DNA of 64,000 nucleotides from Aliiroseovarius sp. Z3 (GTDB lineage: Bacteria; Pseudomonadota; Alphaproteobacteria; Rhodobacterales; Rhodobacteraceae): NCBI RefSeq assembly GCF_029105185.1, contig NZ_JAFMZK010000011.1:117351-181350 (forward strand), written 5' to 3'. The notes beneath the pieces are model-generated. The model was not told the origin of the DNA and made no database searches. It saw only the letters and a program-made list of their open reading frames with translations. The position numbers and the translations under genes are program-made. Below are positions 24,497-33,882 of the stretch, in pieces. Numbering within the stretch: position 1 is the first letter of the stretch; each line of letters opens with the position of its first letter.

Positions 24497-24879
24497 TCAG
24501 ACGGATCGATCTCGCGCTTGGGGTATTGCTAGCCTTTGCAGGGCCGGGTTATGCCCAGTCTTCCGGCGGCTTTGAAACCATGGCCCAGCCTGAAGAAACA
24601 GTTGAGGCCTGTGTTGCACCGCGTCCGCCACGCGAACTGCATTCCTATGCCCTTGTCCGCAATGGCTACCGAGAAATCTTACGTATCGTCGCGGCGGAAC
24701 AGGCCATCGAGACGCGCAACTGTGGCTGCCAGTTCGATGCGGTGTCATGGGATGACGCCGTCGTTGCGCATGAAAGGTTCCAGACGTCTGACAACCCAAA
24801 ACTCCTCTTCGATGTTATCGCTCTGCGAGGGCAAGCCGACACTCTGGAAGCCGAGCTCCAAGAGGTTTGCTCTGAATAA
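24493..24879 (+). CDS. small exported protein in the virB operon
   Basis: 128 residues. A signal peptide ends at GYAQS (residue 22). The mature protein has about four cysteines (VEACVAP, RNCGCQF, EVCSE), so disulfides are likely in the periplasm. It sits between virB5 and virB6, where many systems encode an entry-exclusion or accessory protein (EexN-like), but I cannot assign it by sequence. It overlaps both neighbours (ATGA upstream, one base downstream). GC is somewhat lower than in the adjacent genes. Confidence 0.65.
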   Translation: MIRRIDLALGVLLAFAGPGYAQSSGGFETMAQPEETVEACVAPRPPRELHSYALVRNGYREILRIVAAEQAIETRNCGCQFDAVSWDDAVVAHERFQTSDNPKLLFDVIALRGQADTLEAELQEVCSE

Positions 24880-25907
24880 TGGGAATCATTCGTGACATAC
24901 TCAGCGAGGTGGATGTCGCCATCGATTCCGTTGCGGAAGCCGGGTTCATCCAGGCTGCAGGCCAAATCGGCGGCGTGATTTCCATCGGTTCAGGCGTCTT
25001 GTTGGTTCTGCTCGGCGTCAATGTGGTGATGCAGCTTCGCCCGATGACATTCGGCAGCGGATTTGCTTTTGGGACCAAAGTGGCCCTGGTCGGTTTCTTC
25101 GCGCAGAGTTGGGACAACTTCTCTGTGATATACGGGATCGCAACGGACGTTCCGGATGCCATCGGGGCCCGCATCCTGTCGCTCACAGCATCCGGCGACG
25201 AGGCAGGCGTCTATGAAAGTCTCGATAGGATGGTAAACCGTATCACCGCCTATGGCGACGCGATCGGCGACCGCGCGGGCTGGGTCTTCGGCGCCGTTCT
25301 CGGCGCGATCTTCTTCGTGCTCTCGGCCGTCTTCGCCGCCGTCACGGCCGGGATCATCGCCTTCGGCAAGATCGTCTTCACCCTGATGATCGTGATCGCC
25401 CCCTTCATGATCCTGGCCTCTCTCTTCAAGCCGACCCTGTCGCTTTTCGAGGCCTGGAGCCGGGCCACCATCGGCTACGCACTCATGCCCATTGCCGCCG
25501 CGGGCGCGGCCGGCATCATCGTCGCGATCGCCGAGAGCATCGGCGACGCCTCGACCGATCCTGACAGCGTTGAAACCATCAGCCTCATTCTGCCCTTCCT
25601 CGTGATCCTGATCCTGAGTGCCGGCATCATGGCCGCCGTGCCCTCCATCGCCTCGAACCTCAGCGGTGTGGTCGCCGTCGCCTCGAACGCCATCGGCCTT
25701 ACCGGTCTGGCACGGCGCGGCGTCGTCAACACAGGAGAATACGGCGTGGGCGGTGCCGGGCGGCTCGCCACGGGCAAGACACCTTATGAGCTGCGACGTG
25801 CCACGAGCGATGGTGTGGTTCGGACCGGTCAGGCGATCCGGGCGACGCCGGGCGCGCTTCTGGCCCGCAGCAAGGCGCTCCGCAGCCCCAACCAGACCAA
25901 GGCGTAG
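24879..25907 (+). CDS. virB6: VirB6/TrbL polytopic inner-membrane protein
   Basis: 342 residues with five or six predicted helices and a central soluble loop (about 95-140). The signature region of the family (GWVFGAVLGAIFFVLSA... and MIVIAPFMILASLFKPT) is present. The last ~65 residues are soluble and basic. VirB6 forms the inner-membrane pore through which DNA passes. The first third has lower GC than the rest, perhaps a recombination boundary near 25,270. Confidence 0.9.
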   Translation: MGIIRDILSEVDVAIDSVAEAGFIQAAGQIGGVISIGSGVLLVLLGVNVVMQLRPMTFGSGFAFGTKVALVGFFAQSWDNFSVIYGIATDVPDAIGARILSLTASGDEAGVYESLDRMVNRITAYGDAIGDRAGWVFGAVLGAIFFVLSAVFAAVTAGIIAFGKIVFTLMIVIAPFMILASLFKPTLSLFEAWSRATIGYALMPIAAAGAAGIIVAIAESIGDASTDPDSVETISLILPFLVILILSAGIMAAVPSIASNLSGVVAVASNAIGLTGLARRGVVNTGEYGVGGAGRLATGKTPYELRRATSDGVVRTGQAIRATPGALLARSKALRSPNQTKA

Positions 25908-25912
25908 ATGGC

Positions 25913-26569
25913 ATGAGCAAGGAACGGGACGCCTTCGAGGCGGATTTCATCTATGGGCCAAGGCGGCGGGAACGCTTCGCCTGGTTCATCGCCGCCGCCG
26001 GCGTGATCGTCGGCCTGGCCGCGTTTCTTGGTGCGCTCACACTCTTCCCGCTCAAATCCGTCGAGACCTTCGTGGTCGTCGTCGACAAGGAAACCGGCGA
26101 GATGGACCGCGTGGCCCAGGTGGCCGCCCTCACCCTTGATGAGAGCGACGCCATCATCCAGGCCAGCCTCGTGGCCTATGTCGATGACCGCGAGACCTAC
26201 GATCTCACCGATGGCGAAGAGCGTATCAACGCGGTGCTCGACCGCTCCGATGGCGATGCCGCCCGCACGCTCCGCGATCTCTGGTCCTCCTCGAACCCCG
26301 ATTACCCGATCACCGTCTATGGTCGCGAGGCGAAGATCGACGTTGTGATCCGCTCGGTGAACCAGATCGAACCGGGCGTCGCCCAGGTCCGCTTCACCCG
26401 CACGCTCCGGCGCGAGCGCGACACCCGCACCGTGACACGGCCTTACGTCGCCACCCTCGCCTATGACTTCCGCCCCGAAACCCGTCAGCGCCTGCAGGAC
26501 GTCTGGGCCAACCCGCTCGGCTTCGTCGTGACCTCCTATCGCGTCGATGCCGAAACCCTTGAGAACTGA
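25913..26569 (+). CDS. virB8: VirB8 assembly factor
   Basis: 218 residues: a short cytoplasmic start, one membrane helix (about 24-46) and a periplasmic NTF2-like domain with the family pattern (VAYVDDRETYD..., SNPDYPITVYG, ARVRFTRTLR-like, and NPLGFVVTSYRVD at the end). It nucleates the inner-membrane complex and binds VirB9 and VirB10. It starts 5 bp after virB6. Confidence 0.95.
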   Translation: MSKERDAFEADFIYGPRRRERFAWFIAAAGVIVGLAAFLGALTLFPLKSVETFVVVVDKETGEMDRVAQVAALTLDESDAIIQASLVAYVDDRETYDLTDGEERINAVLDRSDGDAARTLRDLWSSSNPDYPITVYGREAKIDVVIRSVNQIEPGVAQVRFTRTLRRERDTRTVTRPYVATLAYDFRPETRQRLQDVWANPLGFVVTSYRVDAETLEN

Positions 26570-26572
26570 CCC

Positions 26573-27292
26573 ATGAGACTGCTCGCCCCCCTCCTCTTGG
26601 CCTGCGCACTGCCGACCACCACCCTTGCCGAGGCCACACCCCAAGGCGGTCCTCTCGATATCCGCATCCGCTACGCCGTCTACAACGAGAACCAGGTCTT
26701 CCGGATCGAGACCGATCTGCGCCACTCCACCACGATCCACTTCGGGCGCGGTGAGCGGTTCGAGGCGGTCATCGTCGGCGACACCGAGAGCTTCCAGGTC
26801 GATCCGATCCCAGAGCTTGGCAACGTGTTGACAATCAAGCCCCATGTCGCCGGTGCCTCCACCAACATGACCGTGATCACCAACCGCCGGACCTATTCCT
26901 TCCACCTGCGCGAGGGCTCGATCCAGAACCGGACCGGCATGTTTTTCGAGGTGCGGTTCCAATATCCAGACGACGCGCGGCAGACGACCGGTACCACTCC
27001 GAAGGGTTTTGAGGCGCCGCGCAATTACGCCTATCTTATCTCGGGCGAGAGCGATTTCCGCCCCGCCTCGGTCTATGACGATGGCCGCTACACCTATTTC
27101 ACCTTTCCCGAGAATGGCCGGCAGCCGGCCATCTTCAAGGCCGATGACCAGGGCCGCGAGCGCACCGTCAACTGGACCCAGATCGGCAACACCGTCCGGG
27201 TCCTCGGCGTGAACGACTACTGGACGCTGAGGATCGGGGACGAGGCGCTCTGCATCGCCCGCGACCGCTCCGCGATTTACGTGAGCAACTGA
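26573..27292 (+). CDS. virB9: VirB9 outer-membrane core component
   Basis: 239 residues with a signal peptide (cleavage after LAEA, residue 20). The N-terminal beta domain starts DIRIRYAVYNENQVFRI; the C-terminal domain shows NYAYLISGE, SVYDDGRYTYFTFP and VLGVNDYWTLRIG, all family landmarks. With VirB7 and VirB10 it forms the outer-membrane core ring. It lies 3 bp after virB8. Confidence 0.96.
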   Translation: MRLLAPLLLACALPTTTLAEATPQGGPLDIRIRYAVYNENQVFRIETDLRHSTTIHFGRGERFEAVIVGDTESFQVDPIPELGNVLTIKPHVAGASTNMTVITNRRTYSFHLREGSIQNRTGMFFEVRFQYPDDARQTTGTTPKGFEAPRNYAYLISGESDFRPASVYDDGRYTYFTFPENGRQPAIFKADDQGRERTVNWTQIGNTVRVLGVNDYWTLRIGDEALCIARDRSAIYVSN

Positions 27293-27294
27293 CC

Positions 27295-28704
27295 ATGGCG
27301 GATCCCGATCTCCAGAAGCGCCTCGAGACATTTGGCGAGGACAAGAAGAAATCTCGGACCGGCGGTCTGGGCGTCGGCGCGCTCGCCATCGCGCTCGGGC
27401 TGGGCGGCGCCGGTGTCGCCTATTGGCTGGCCAGCTCCGGGCAGGATGACCCGGGTTCGCTCGAGACCTCCGAGGTGGAACCGTTCCAGGATGGCCGGCC
27501 CGATGGCGGACGGCTGGAGTTCCCGCCCGACGAGGCCGAGCAGCGGGTCAATGATGCGCTGATCGCCGTCGAGGATGCGCTCGATGTGCCAGCGAGTCCG
27601 GCGCCGGAACCCTCCCGCGAGGTCCTCGATGAGATCACCCGGCTCCGCGAGGCGCTGGCGGCCAGCCAGTCCGAGCGCAATGCCGAGATACAGGCGGCGG
27701 TCAACGATCTGCGCGAGGCGTTCGATGCCCAGACCAGGGCGCTGGAAGCCCAGATCGCGGAACGCGAGCGCCAACTGACCGCGCTCGAACGCGAAAACGA
27801 TACAAAGCTTGCGAGCCTTCAGGCCCTGCTCGAAGCCGAACAGGCGCAACGGGAAAGCCTCGAAGCCGAGCTGCAGAACAATTCCCTCATCGCCGATCAG
27901 GAACTGCTCGAGGAGCGGCGGCGGCAGGAAGAGGAACAGCGCAGGCGCGAGGCGGAGCGGGACGCGGCGGAGCTCTTGACCGCCCAGATCCGGTCGCCGG
28001 CGATCGTCTATGCTGATGGCCGTGGTGCCACCGCAACACCATCTGGTCCGGCGGGCACGGGCGCGACAGGACCGGGCGCACCGCTCGACGAGAACGAGGC
28101 CTATCTTCAGCGTGCCGCCCGACCGCTCGAGGTCGAGGAAGCCGCCCGCATGGAGTTCCCGGACCGGACCCTTGCGCAGGGCTCGGTCATCCAGGCGGCG
28201 CTCCAGACGGCGATCAACAGCGATCTGCCGGGCAATGTCGTGGCGGTGGTGTCGGAGCCGGTGCCGGCCTTTTCCGGTGACCGGATTTTGATCCCCCGCG
28301 GTTCGCGGCTCTTTGGCCAATACCGCTCCGGCATCGAAGTGAACCAGAAGCGCATCCTGATCCTCTGGACGCGGGTTCTCACACCCGACGGGACCTCAAT
28401 GGACATCGCTGCGGTCGGGGGCGACCAGCTCGGCCGCTCCGGGCTCACGGGCCTCGTCGACACCAAGTTCGACGAACGCTTCGGCGGGGCAGCGCTGATC
28501 TCCATCATCGGCGCCGCGCCGTCGGTTGCGGCCGAGCAGGCCCGGGATGAGGTCAGAGGCGAGGTGCTGGAGAATATCGGCGAGGACCTCTCGGATGCGA
28601 CCAGCTCGGTCATTGCCGACCAGGTCTCGATCGCACCCACGATTTACGTGGATCAGGGCGCCAGTGTGACGGTACTCGTAGACCGGGACGTGGTGATTTA
28701 TTGA
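27295..28704 (+). CDS. virB10: VirB10/TrbI envelope-spanning scaffold
   Basis: 469 residues. A cytoplasmic N-terminus, one helix (about 23-43), a proline-poor periplasmic linker with a long coiled coil (about 110-230, rich in Glu/Gln/Arg) and the C-terminal TrbI beta barrel: QGSVIQAALQTAI, RILIPRGSRLFGQY and GLVDTKFDERFGGA. It spans both membranes and senses ATP use. The coiled-coil linker is longer than in A. tumefaciens VirB10. Start 2 bp after virB9. Confidence 0.96.
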   Translation: MADPDLQKRLETFGEDKKKSRTGGLGVGALAIALGLGGAGVAYWLASSGQDDPGSLETSEVEPFQDGRPDGGRLEFPPDEAEQRVNDALIAVEDALDVPASPAPEPSREVLDEITRLREALAASQSERNAEIQAAVNDLREAFDAQTRALEAQIAERERQLTALERENDTKLASLQALLEAEQAQRESLEAELQNNSLIADQELLEERRRQEEEQRRREAERDAAELLTAQIRSPAIVYADGRGATATPSGPAGTGATGPGAPLDENEAYLQRAARPLEVEEAARMEFPDRTLAQGSVIQAALQTAINSDLPGNVVAVVSEPVPAFSGDRILIPRGSRLFGQYRSGIEVNQKRILILWTRVLTPDGTSMDIAAVGGDQLGRSGLTGLVDTKFDERFGGAALISIIGAAPSVAAEQARDEVRGEVLENIGEDLSDATSSVIADQVSIAPTIYVDQGASVTVLVDRDVVIY

Positions 28705-28723
28705 GCAAGGGGGGTGTCTTCTG

Positions 28724-29722
28724 ATGGCTGACGCCCTGCCCGCGTCCTACCTGGAGCGCTACCTCGCACCGTTTGAACGGTGGCTTACCGATGACGAGGT
28801 CATCGAACTCGCGGTGAATGCTGACGGTCGGGTCTGGATCGAGCGACGTGGCGCGGATGCAATGGAACCTGTCGAACTGACCGTCGATCCGATGGCTGCG
28901 GTCAATCTCGGGACCGCGATTGTCGGGGACGCCAAGGCCAAGGTCTCTGAGAAGAACCCGCTCGTCTCCGGCAAGGTCGAGTTCCAGGGCAGACCCCTTC
29001 GCGTGCAGGTCGTGGTGTCGCCTGCCGTCGAGACCGGCGCGTCGATTACGATCCGGCTGTTCGGTCGGGCCGACATCCGCAGTTATCGCCCGGAATACCT
29101 GCTGGGAGAGGCCGTGTCGCTGTCGGACAAGCGGGCTGAAAACCTGTCCGAGATCGCCGAGCTGGCAGGCTCGGACCTGCCGGAGGCGCTGAAGCAACTG
29201 ATCGCGAACCGTCTCAACATCCTGGTCAGCGGCGGGACATCGACCGGCAAGACCACCTTTGCCCGGCATCTCCTGACCCATGTGCCGGACGCCGAGCGCC
29301 TCATCACGATCGAGGACGCATTCGAACTCTTTCCCCACCAGCCGAATTCCGTCTGTCTCCTAGCGGATCGCGCCAAAGACAGCCCCCGCTCCGCCGGAGC
29401 TCTCCTTCAGGCGTCGCTGCGGATGCGACCGGATCGGATTGTCGTGGGAGAGTTGCGCGGCGCGGAAGCTCTCACCTATCTCGAGGCCATCAACACCGGC
29501 CACGGCGGCTCGGTCTCGACAATCCATGCCGAAACCGCCGAACTCGCCATCGACCGACTGGCGATCATGGTCCTGCAAGCCGGCACCCCGCTGACATTCG
29601 CAGAGGTCCAGACCTACATCCGGAAGTCCATCGACGTGATCGTGCAGCTTGGGCGCGTGGAGGGGCGCCGGGGGGTTTCGGAAGTGTTGGTGTTGAGTGG
29701 TCGTTCGGGTGAGTCGATCTAA
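28724..29722 (+). CDS. virB11: VirB11 secretion ATPase
   Basis: 332 residues. The N-terminal domain is followed by the RecA-like ATPase: Walker A GGTSTGKT at 170-177, the Asp box (ITIEDAFELF), Walker B region and the His box (TGHGGSVSTIHAE). It forms a hexameric ring that works with VirB4 in pilus assembly and transfer. It is the last gene of the operon. The coupling protein VirD4 and a relaxase, which would normally complete a conjugation module, are not in this window. Confidence 0.96.
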   Translation: MADALPASYLERYLAPFERWLTDDEVIELAVNADGRVWIERRGADAMEPVELTVDPMAAVNLGTAIVGDAKAKVSEKNPLVSGKVEFQGRPLRVQVVVSPAVETGASITIRLFGRADIRSYRPEYLLGEAVSLSDKRAENLSEIAELAGSDLPEALKQLIANRLNILVSGGTSTGKTTFARHLLTHVPDAERLITIEDAFELFPHQPNSVCLLADRAKDSPRSAGALLQASLRMRPDRIVVGELRGAEALTYLEAINTGHGGSVSTIHAETAELAIDRLAIMVLQAGTPLTFAEVQTYIRKSIDVIVQLGRVEGRRGVSEVLVLSGRSGESI

Positions 29723-29997
29723 AAGCCTGCTGCGCGGGATCCCATCCTGACTGCTGGTTCCGGCCCCAGCTTGGCTTTCATTTGGTGCAATATGAGGAGC
29801 CACCAATACCGAGGCGACAAGTTTACGCGGACTGTTAGACAAGCTTTCTCTACGCAATCGGGCAATGCATTCGCTTGGCGGGGAAGCGCGACAATTTCGG
29901 CTTTGACTGGGCTACCAACGTCGCTCAAGTCGATGCCCTTGCGAGGGTCGGGGCGCATGCCTAGTCTCAATCCTGCTAGCCATGGGAGATATTCCAA

Positions 29998-30423
29998 ATG
30001 TGCGGACGCTTCATCGAACCTGATTTGATCGGCACGGACCAAGAGCACTCAGAGACAAAGATCAACCCGTTTCCGGGCCAACCTGTGATCATCCCGCCGC
30101 GTGGCCCGTGCCGTTACAACGTCGCACCGACGCAAGACATCTTGATCTTCGGTGGCTCACCTCTGGTCGCCATTGAAGCCCGGTGGTGGCTTGTCCCGTC
30201 TTGGCACAAGGGCGAGGTGAAAGACTGGAAGGCCACGACATTCAATGCGCGAATAGAGGATGCGAAAGACAAGCCGAGCTTTCGCGCTGTGTGGCGGCAT
30301 GGGCGCTGCCTTATCCCGATGGGTGGGTACTATGAATGGACGGGAAAGAAGGGCCACAAACAGCCCCATGTGATCTTGTCTGGCGGGAATGAACCGACGC
30401 TCTGGGCGGCTGGTGTCGTTTAG
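29998..30423 (+). pseudogene. SRAP (YedK/HMCES-like) protein, 3' end lost to a transposon
   Basis: The 5' part is intact: MCGR start with the catalytic C2, RYNVAPTQD, WWLVPSWHKG, NARIE and GGYYEW, all landmarks of SOS-response-associated peptidases that cross-link to abasic sites in single-stranded DNA. Full-length members have about 220 residues; this one stops at 141, just after the transposon end at 30414, with the last two codons and the stop supplied by the element. The missing 3' part is not found beyond the far end of the transposon. Probably inactive, since a C-terminal active-site histidine region is gone. Confidence 0.85.
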
Positions 30424-30479
30424 CACTTAAATGTAAGAATGCGGTGGTTTTGGAAAATTTCGGCACTTTAAGTTGAGAA
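30414..30479. repeat. left end of the TniABQ element with two transposase-binding repeats
   Basis: The terminal unit (TAGCACTTAAATGTAAGAA at 30421-30439) and an inner unit (GGCACTTTAAGTTGAGAA at 30462-30479) share GCACTT and a GA/TAA-rich tail. The outer one supplies the stop codon of the truncated SRAP gene. Confidence 0.7.
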
Positions 30480-30495
30480 TGTGCGATCCCAGATT

Positions 30496-31347
30496 TCATA
30501 TCAGTTGCATTTGTCGGGGCGGTCCCCACTCGAGCACTGGAGAGATCAGATGGTCGGTCGCCATAGCAAATCGGTTCTTGTTGTCTCCCATCATGTGCCC
30601 TTGCAGCATATTCAGCATTGCGGGTCCTGCGCGGTCGATGATCGCCACGCCTGCCAGGAGTGCGGGACGGATGTGCAGCGGCAGGATGGGGTGCTTTGGC
30701 GAGAACGGAAACGTGGTCTCTTTGGCGAGTATGGCATCGAAATCGGGAACGATTGCGCCGAGGAGACGATAGCGCCAGAGATCACCATCGCGCGGAGGCG
30801 GCCAGGGGATGCGACGCATGAGCAGGAGTCGCGCGATCTCCAGAGCTGGAAACCATGTTTCCACGCCGCGCTCTGCGTGGTTGTCCAGCAAGGTCTCACC
30901 GCGCCATGCTGCTGCGCGATAAGGTGCATGCACCTGGGAGCAATCGCGGGCGGTCTTGCCCTGAAAAGATTCACCGCAAAGCGGGCAGGTGATCCGCCAT
31001 CCTTGCAATTCGCTTCGAAGGACTGGCAGTGGGCCAGCACTGGTAGGAGCGCAGCGCGCGCAATGTTGCATTGGAGTTTTGGCGATAAACCGGTGGGCGG
31101 CTTTCGGGGCGCTTGCGAAGCTAAGGCCGCGTACAGCCTTCGGGCTGACGCCGAACATCGCCGCAATCCGGTCCGCCTGGGCTTTCGTCAGGGAAAGATC
31201 GATTGCCCCAAGCGATGTCGCCTCCGGCAATCCATGGCGCAGCATGGTCAACGGCGTGACTCCGTAAAAGTTTGCGTGGCGACTGATCCAGGATGACAGG
31301 AGTTCGCCGGGCAGGGGCGGCAAGGTGACGGGCAGGGGCCCCGTCAT
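30496..31347 (-). CDS. tniQ: TniQ target-site/transposition factor
   Basis: 283 residues. The N-terminal signature PPLPGELLSSWISRHANFYG is that of TniQ/TnsD. It is followed by a zinc-ribbon-like part with C-x2-C pairs (CARCAP, CPLCGE) and a helix-turn-helix-like early region. TniQ/TnsD proteins choose or stabilise the target complex. The start overlaps the tniB stop by 4 bp. Length lies between short TniQ and full TnsD, so it may have a limited DNA-binding tail. Confidence 0.9.
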   Translation of the reverse strand: MTGPLPVTLPPLPGELLSSWISRHANFYGVTPLTMLRHGLPEATSLGAIDLSLTKAQADRIAAMFGVSPKAVRGLSFASAPKAAHRFIAKTPMQHCARCAPTSAGPLPVLRSELQGWRITCPLCGESFQGKTARDCSQVHAPYRAAAWRGETLLDNHAERGVETWFPALEIARLLLMRRIPWPPPRDGDLWRYRLLGAIVPDFDAILAKETTFPFSPKHPILPLHIRPALLAGVAIIDRAGPAMLNMLQGHMMGDNKNRFAMATDHLISPVLEWGPPRQMQLI

Positions 31348-32225
31348 GCGAAGGCCGCTTCGGTATCAAATGCGGGCACCCAGGCCTCGACGGCGTTGTC
31401 GGTGATCTGTTCAGCCCCACTTTCGATAGCCTCGATCGCAAGGCTGCCGAGCATCTGGAAGATGGTGGCCGTGATGCCGTCCGTGATCTGCAGAATGCGC
31501 CGCAGGGATTTCGGCGTCAGCACAGAGGGTCGCTGCAACGGGGTATTGCGCAGGATCGACGCGATCAGCGTCTCGAAGTCTTCATTGGCGGCCCAGCGGT
31601 TCAGGGTGAGCTGCTCGAATCGGCGAGCAAGTTGAACGTCACCGCCGATGGCCTCCCGGGCGTCGTTCACACCAAAGCAGACCAGTGAGATTTGGAGCCG
31701 ATTGCTGAGAAAGCGTAGCATGTTGAGCACGATCCGTTGCTCTCGATAGGTCCCGGCGAGGATGTTATGGACCTCGTCGATGACCAGCACCTGGACGCCA
31801 ATGGCCTTCATGATCCGCAAGGTCGCCTGTTCCATCTGGGCAATATCTGCCCGCGGAGCCTGCGGGGCGCCGAGGAGGGAAAGTAGTTCGCCATAGAACC
31901 GCCGCTCACCGGGGCGGCTGACCATTTCCATGGCCAGAACAGGTGTTTTCAGAACACCGGTCCGGCGATTAAAATGTTGCGGATGTTGGTCGCGGAAGCG
32001 TCCCATGATCATCGTCTTACCCATCCCGCTGTCGCCATAGATCGCGACGGACGGCATGCGAGGGCATCTCGGATGATCAAGGAGCGCCTCGAGGCGATCG
32101 AGGGCTTGCTTCGCGCGAGGGTAGAGAACCCAGCGGTGCGACCTGATGGCGCGAATGCGTCCTGTCTTGGGTTCAGACAGCAGGGCCGCCGCGCTGGCGG
32201 TCAGGTGAGGGTGATTGTTCGTCAT
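31344..32225 (-). CDS. tniB: TniB AAA+ transposition regulator
   Basis: 293 residues. Walker A is YGDSGMGKT and Walker B VLVIDEVHNIL, with a sensor-1 region SLVCFGV and an arginine-rich patch (ARRFEQL). TniB/TnsC-type ATPases form filaments on DNA and activate the transposase. It lies 12 bp after tniA and overlaps tniQ. Confidence 0.93.
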   Translation of the reverse strand: MTNNHPHLTASAAALLSEPKTGRIRAIRSHRWVLYPRAKQALDRLEALLDHPRCPRMPSVAIYGDSGMGKTMIMGRFRDQHPQHFNRRTGVLKTPVLAMEMVSRPGERRFYGELLSLLGAPQAPRADIAQMEQATLRIMKAIGVQVLVIDEVHNILAGTYREQRIVLNMLRFLSNRLQISLVCFGVNDAREAIGGDVQLARRFEQLTLNRWAANEDFETLIASILRNTPLQRPSVLTPKSLRRILQITDGITATIFQMLGSLAIEAIESGAEQITDNAVEAWVPAFDTEAAFA

Positions 32226-32237
32226 TTTGGCTCCAGC

Positions 32238-33851
32238 TCATTCGGTGTCCTCAACAGAAGGCACTGGCTTGCTGGAGTCGACACCACGGAGTGTGCCTGT
32301 GTCCCGGAGGTCGTCGGCTCGCCTCGGCTGAGCCTTGCCACGCCGCGCTGCTGCGGTTCTGTTTACGGCCTCATCAACCAACTTGCGCTGTTCAAGCGCG
32401 GTCCTCACGACCGCGCGGCTATCGACTTCCCGCCGCCCTTTTTCGCGCAGGGTGCGACGCGCCGTCAAAGCCTCCTGCAGGGAAATGGGCGCCAAGGTCA
32501 GGTCCGCATAGCGGGCTTCAACGAAGTTGCCTGATGGCCGACGCACGAACACGCGCGACATGTCGCGCGGATCATATTTCACCAGAAGCCGCCGCTCTGT
32601 CCGGCCGACATCGGCGCTGAGCGCAGGTGACCAGTAGCGCAGATCAAACAGATGAATGCCGGTCGGGCGCAAGGTTCGCTCCTGCTCTGGCAGGAAAGAG
32701 ATCCAGAACTGCAGCCGATCCTCTGGCAGCCGCAAGGGGATCTCACCTTCGTGATCCAGCCAGACTGCAAGGGGCGGGCGGCTCAGCGAGCCGTGTATGG
32801 ACTGATGATAGGACCCGACGATATCGAGCGCGATATAGCGCTCCAACTCGCGCAAGGTCAGCGCCGCGTGCCGCTTTGAATCGTATTCCGCGAGGTCCTG
32901 AGCGTTGCTGAAAGTCGTACCGGGCAGAAGGTGCAGCCGTCCCATTTGGGTGCCGATCAGACGCTCGATGTGCCCGCCGAACCGTGGCGTGCCCGGCGGT
33001 CGCCAGTCGATGGCAATGCCCGCGTTCTCGCACCCGCGTTTGAAGGCGCGACTCCGGAAATCCGCGCCGTTGTCCACATGAACCCGGTCCGGAAGGCCGG
33101 CCACGGGCCACGGTTCTTCGATCTCGCGCTCTTTCAACCAGGCCGTCTTGTCATAAACCGAGTGTAACAGGCACAGGCTGGTCGAGAGTCGCGACGGCGC
33201 CTCCATGGTGAGATAAAATCCCGTCACCATGCGCGTGAAGACGTCCATGGCCAAGGTCAGCCAGGGGCGGCCCACTGGTTCGCGTGACTCCTCGTCGACG
33301 ATAAAGATGTCGGCTTTCGTATGATCGATCTGAACGATCTCAAGTGGACGAGAGGTGTGTAGTGCTCCCGGGACGGCAATCGTTGCTTTTTCTATCTTCT
33401 TCTCGCCACGACGTCGTGCTCGGTGGCATAGATCGAGATCGCCAAGACGCTTTTCGATTGTCCGACGATGCGGCGGCTTCAATCCCGCCACGGCGCAATC
33501 CGTTTCAATGTCCCGCACCAACTGTGAGACCGGTGGCTGGGTTGGCTTCAGATAGTATGTGCGGATCGCCTTCTGGATGATCTCTTCGCGCGGCGCATCC
33601 AGTGCGCGATGACCAGCACGGCGCCCGCGCTTCGTTTCAATGAGCGACATGACAGTTCCGTCCGTCCGGAACCGCCTCAACAAGCGGTAGGTCGTCGCTT
33701 GGCTGAGATGCAGTTCGGATGCAAGGTCGGCTATAGCGGCCACGGTAGACTGACCGGAACTGGAAACCAGGAACTTACGTATCGCGGCCGCACGGCGGCA
33801 GGCTTCTGCCCACAGGGCGTCGTCAATCTCGTCTGGGAGTGGTTCGGTCAT
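32238..33851 (-). CDS. tniA: TniA DDE transposase
   Basis: 537 residues. N-terminal helix-turn-helix domains (about 20-150) precede the rve/RNase-H core, where the catalytic residues appear as D in VQIDHTK, D in HVDNGADF and E in GGHIERLIG. A Mu-type C-terminal barrel follows. The protein cuts and joins the ends whose repeats lie at 30414-30479 and 33883-34008. All motifs are intact, so the element may still be active. Confidence 0.94.
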   Translation of the reverse strand: MTEPLPDEIDDALWAEACRRAAAIRKFLVSSSGQSTVAAIADLASELHLSQATTYRLLRRFRTDGTVMSLIETKRGRRAGHRALDAPREEIIQKAIRTYYLKPTQPPVSQLVRDIETDCAVAGLKPPHRRTIEKRLGDLDLCHRARRRGEKKIEKATIAVPGALHTSRPLEIVQIDHTKADIFIVDEESREPVGRPWLTLAMDVFTRMVTGFYLTMEAPSRLSTSLCLLHSVYDKTAWLKEREIEEPWPVAGLPDRVHVDNGADFRSRAFKRGCENAGIAIDWRPPGTPRFGGHIERLIGTQMGRLHLLPGTTFSNAQDLAEYDSKRHAALTLRELERYIALDIVGSYHQSIHGSLSRPPLAVWLDHEGEIPLRLPEDRLQFWISFLPEQERTLRPTGIHLFDLRYWSPALSADVGRTERRLLVKYDPRDMSRVFVRRPSGNFVEARYADLTLAPISLQEALTARRTLREKGRREVDSRAVVRTALEQRKLVDEAVNRTAAARRGKAQPRRADDLRDTGTLRGVDSSKPVPSVEDTE

Positions 33852-33882
33852 GGCGAGGACCCGGCAAGAATCGGAGCCACGG

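Noticed and set aside
25829..27331. 500-codon minus-strand frame across virB8 and virB9
   Set aside because: It spans two well-defined plus-strand genes and shows no domain.
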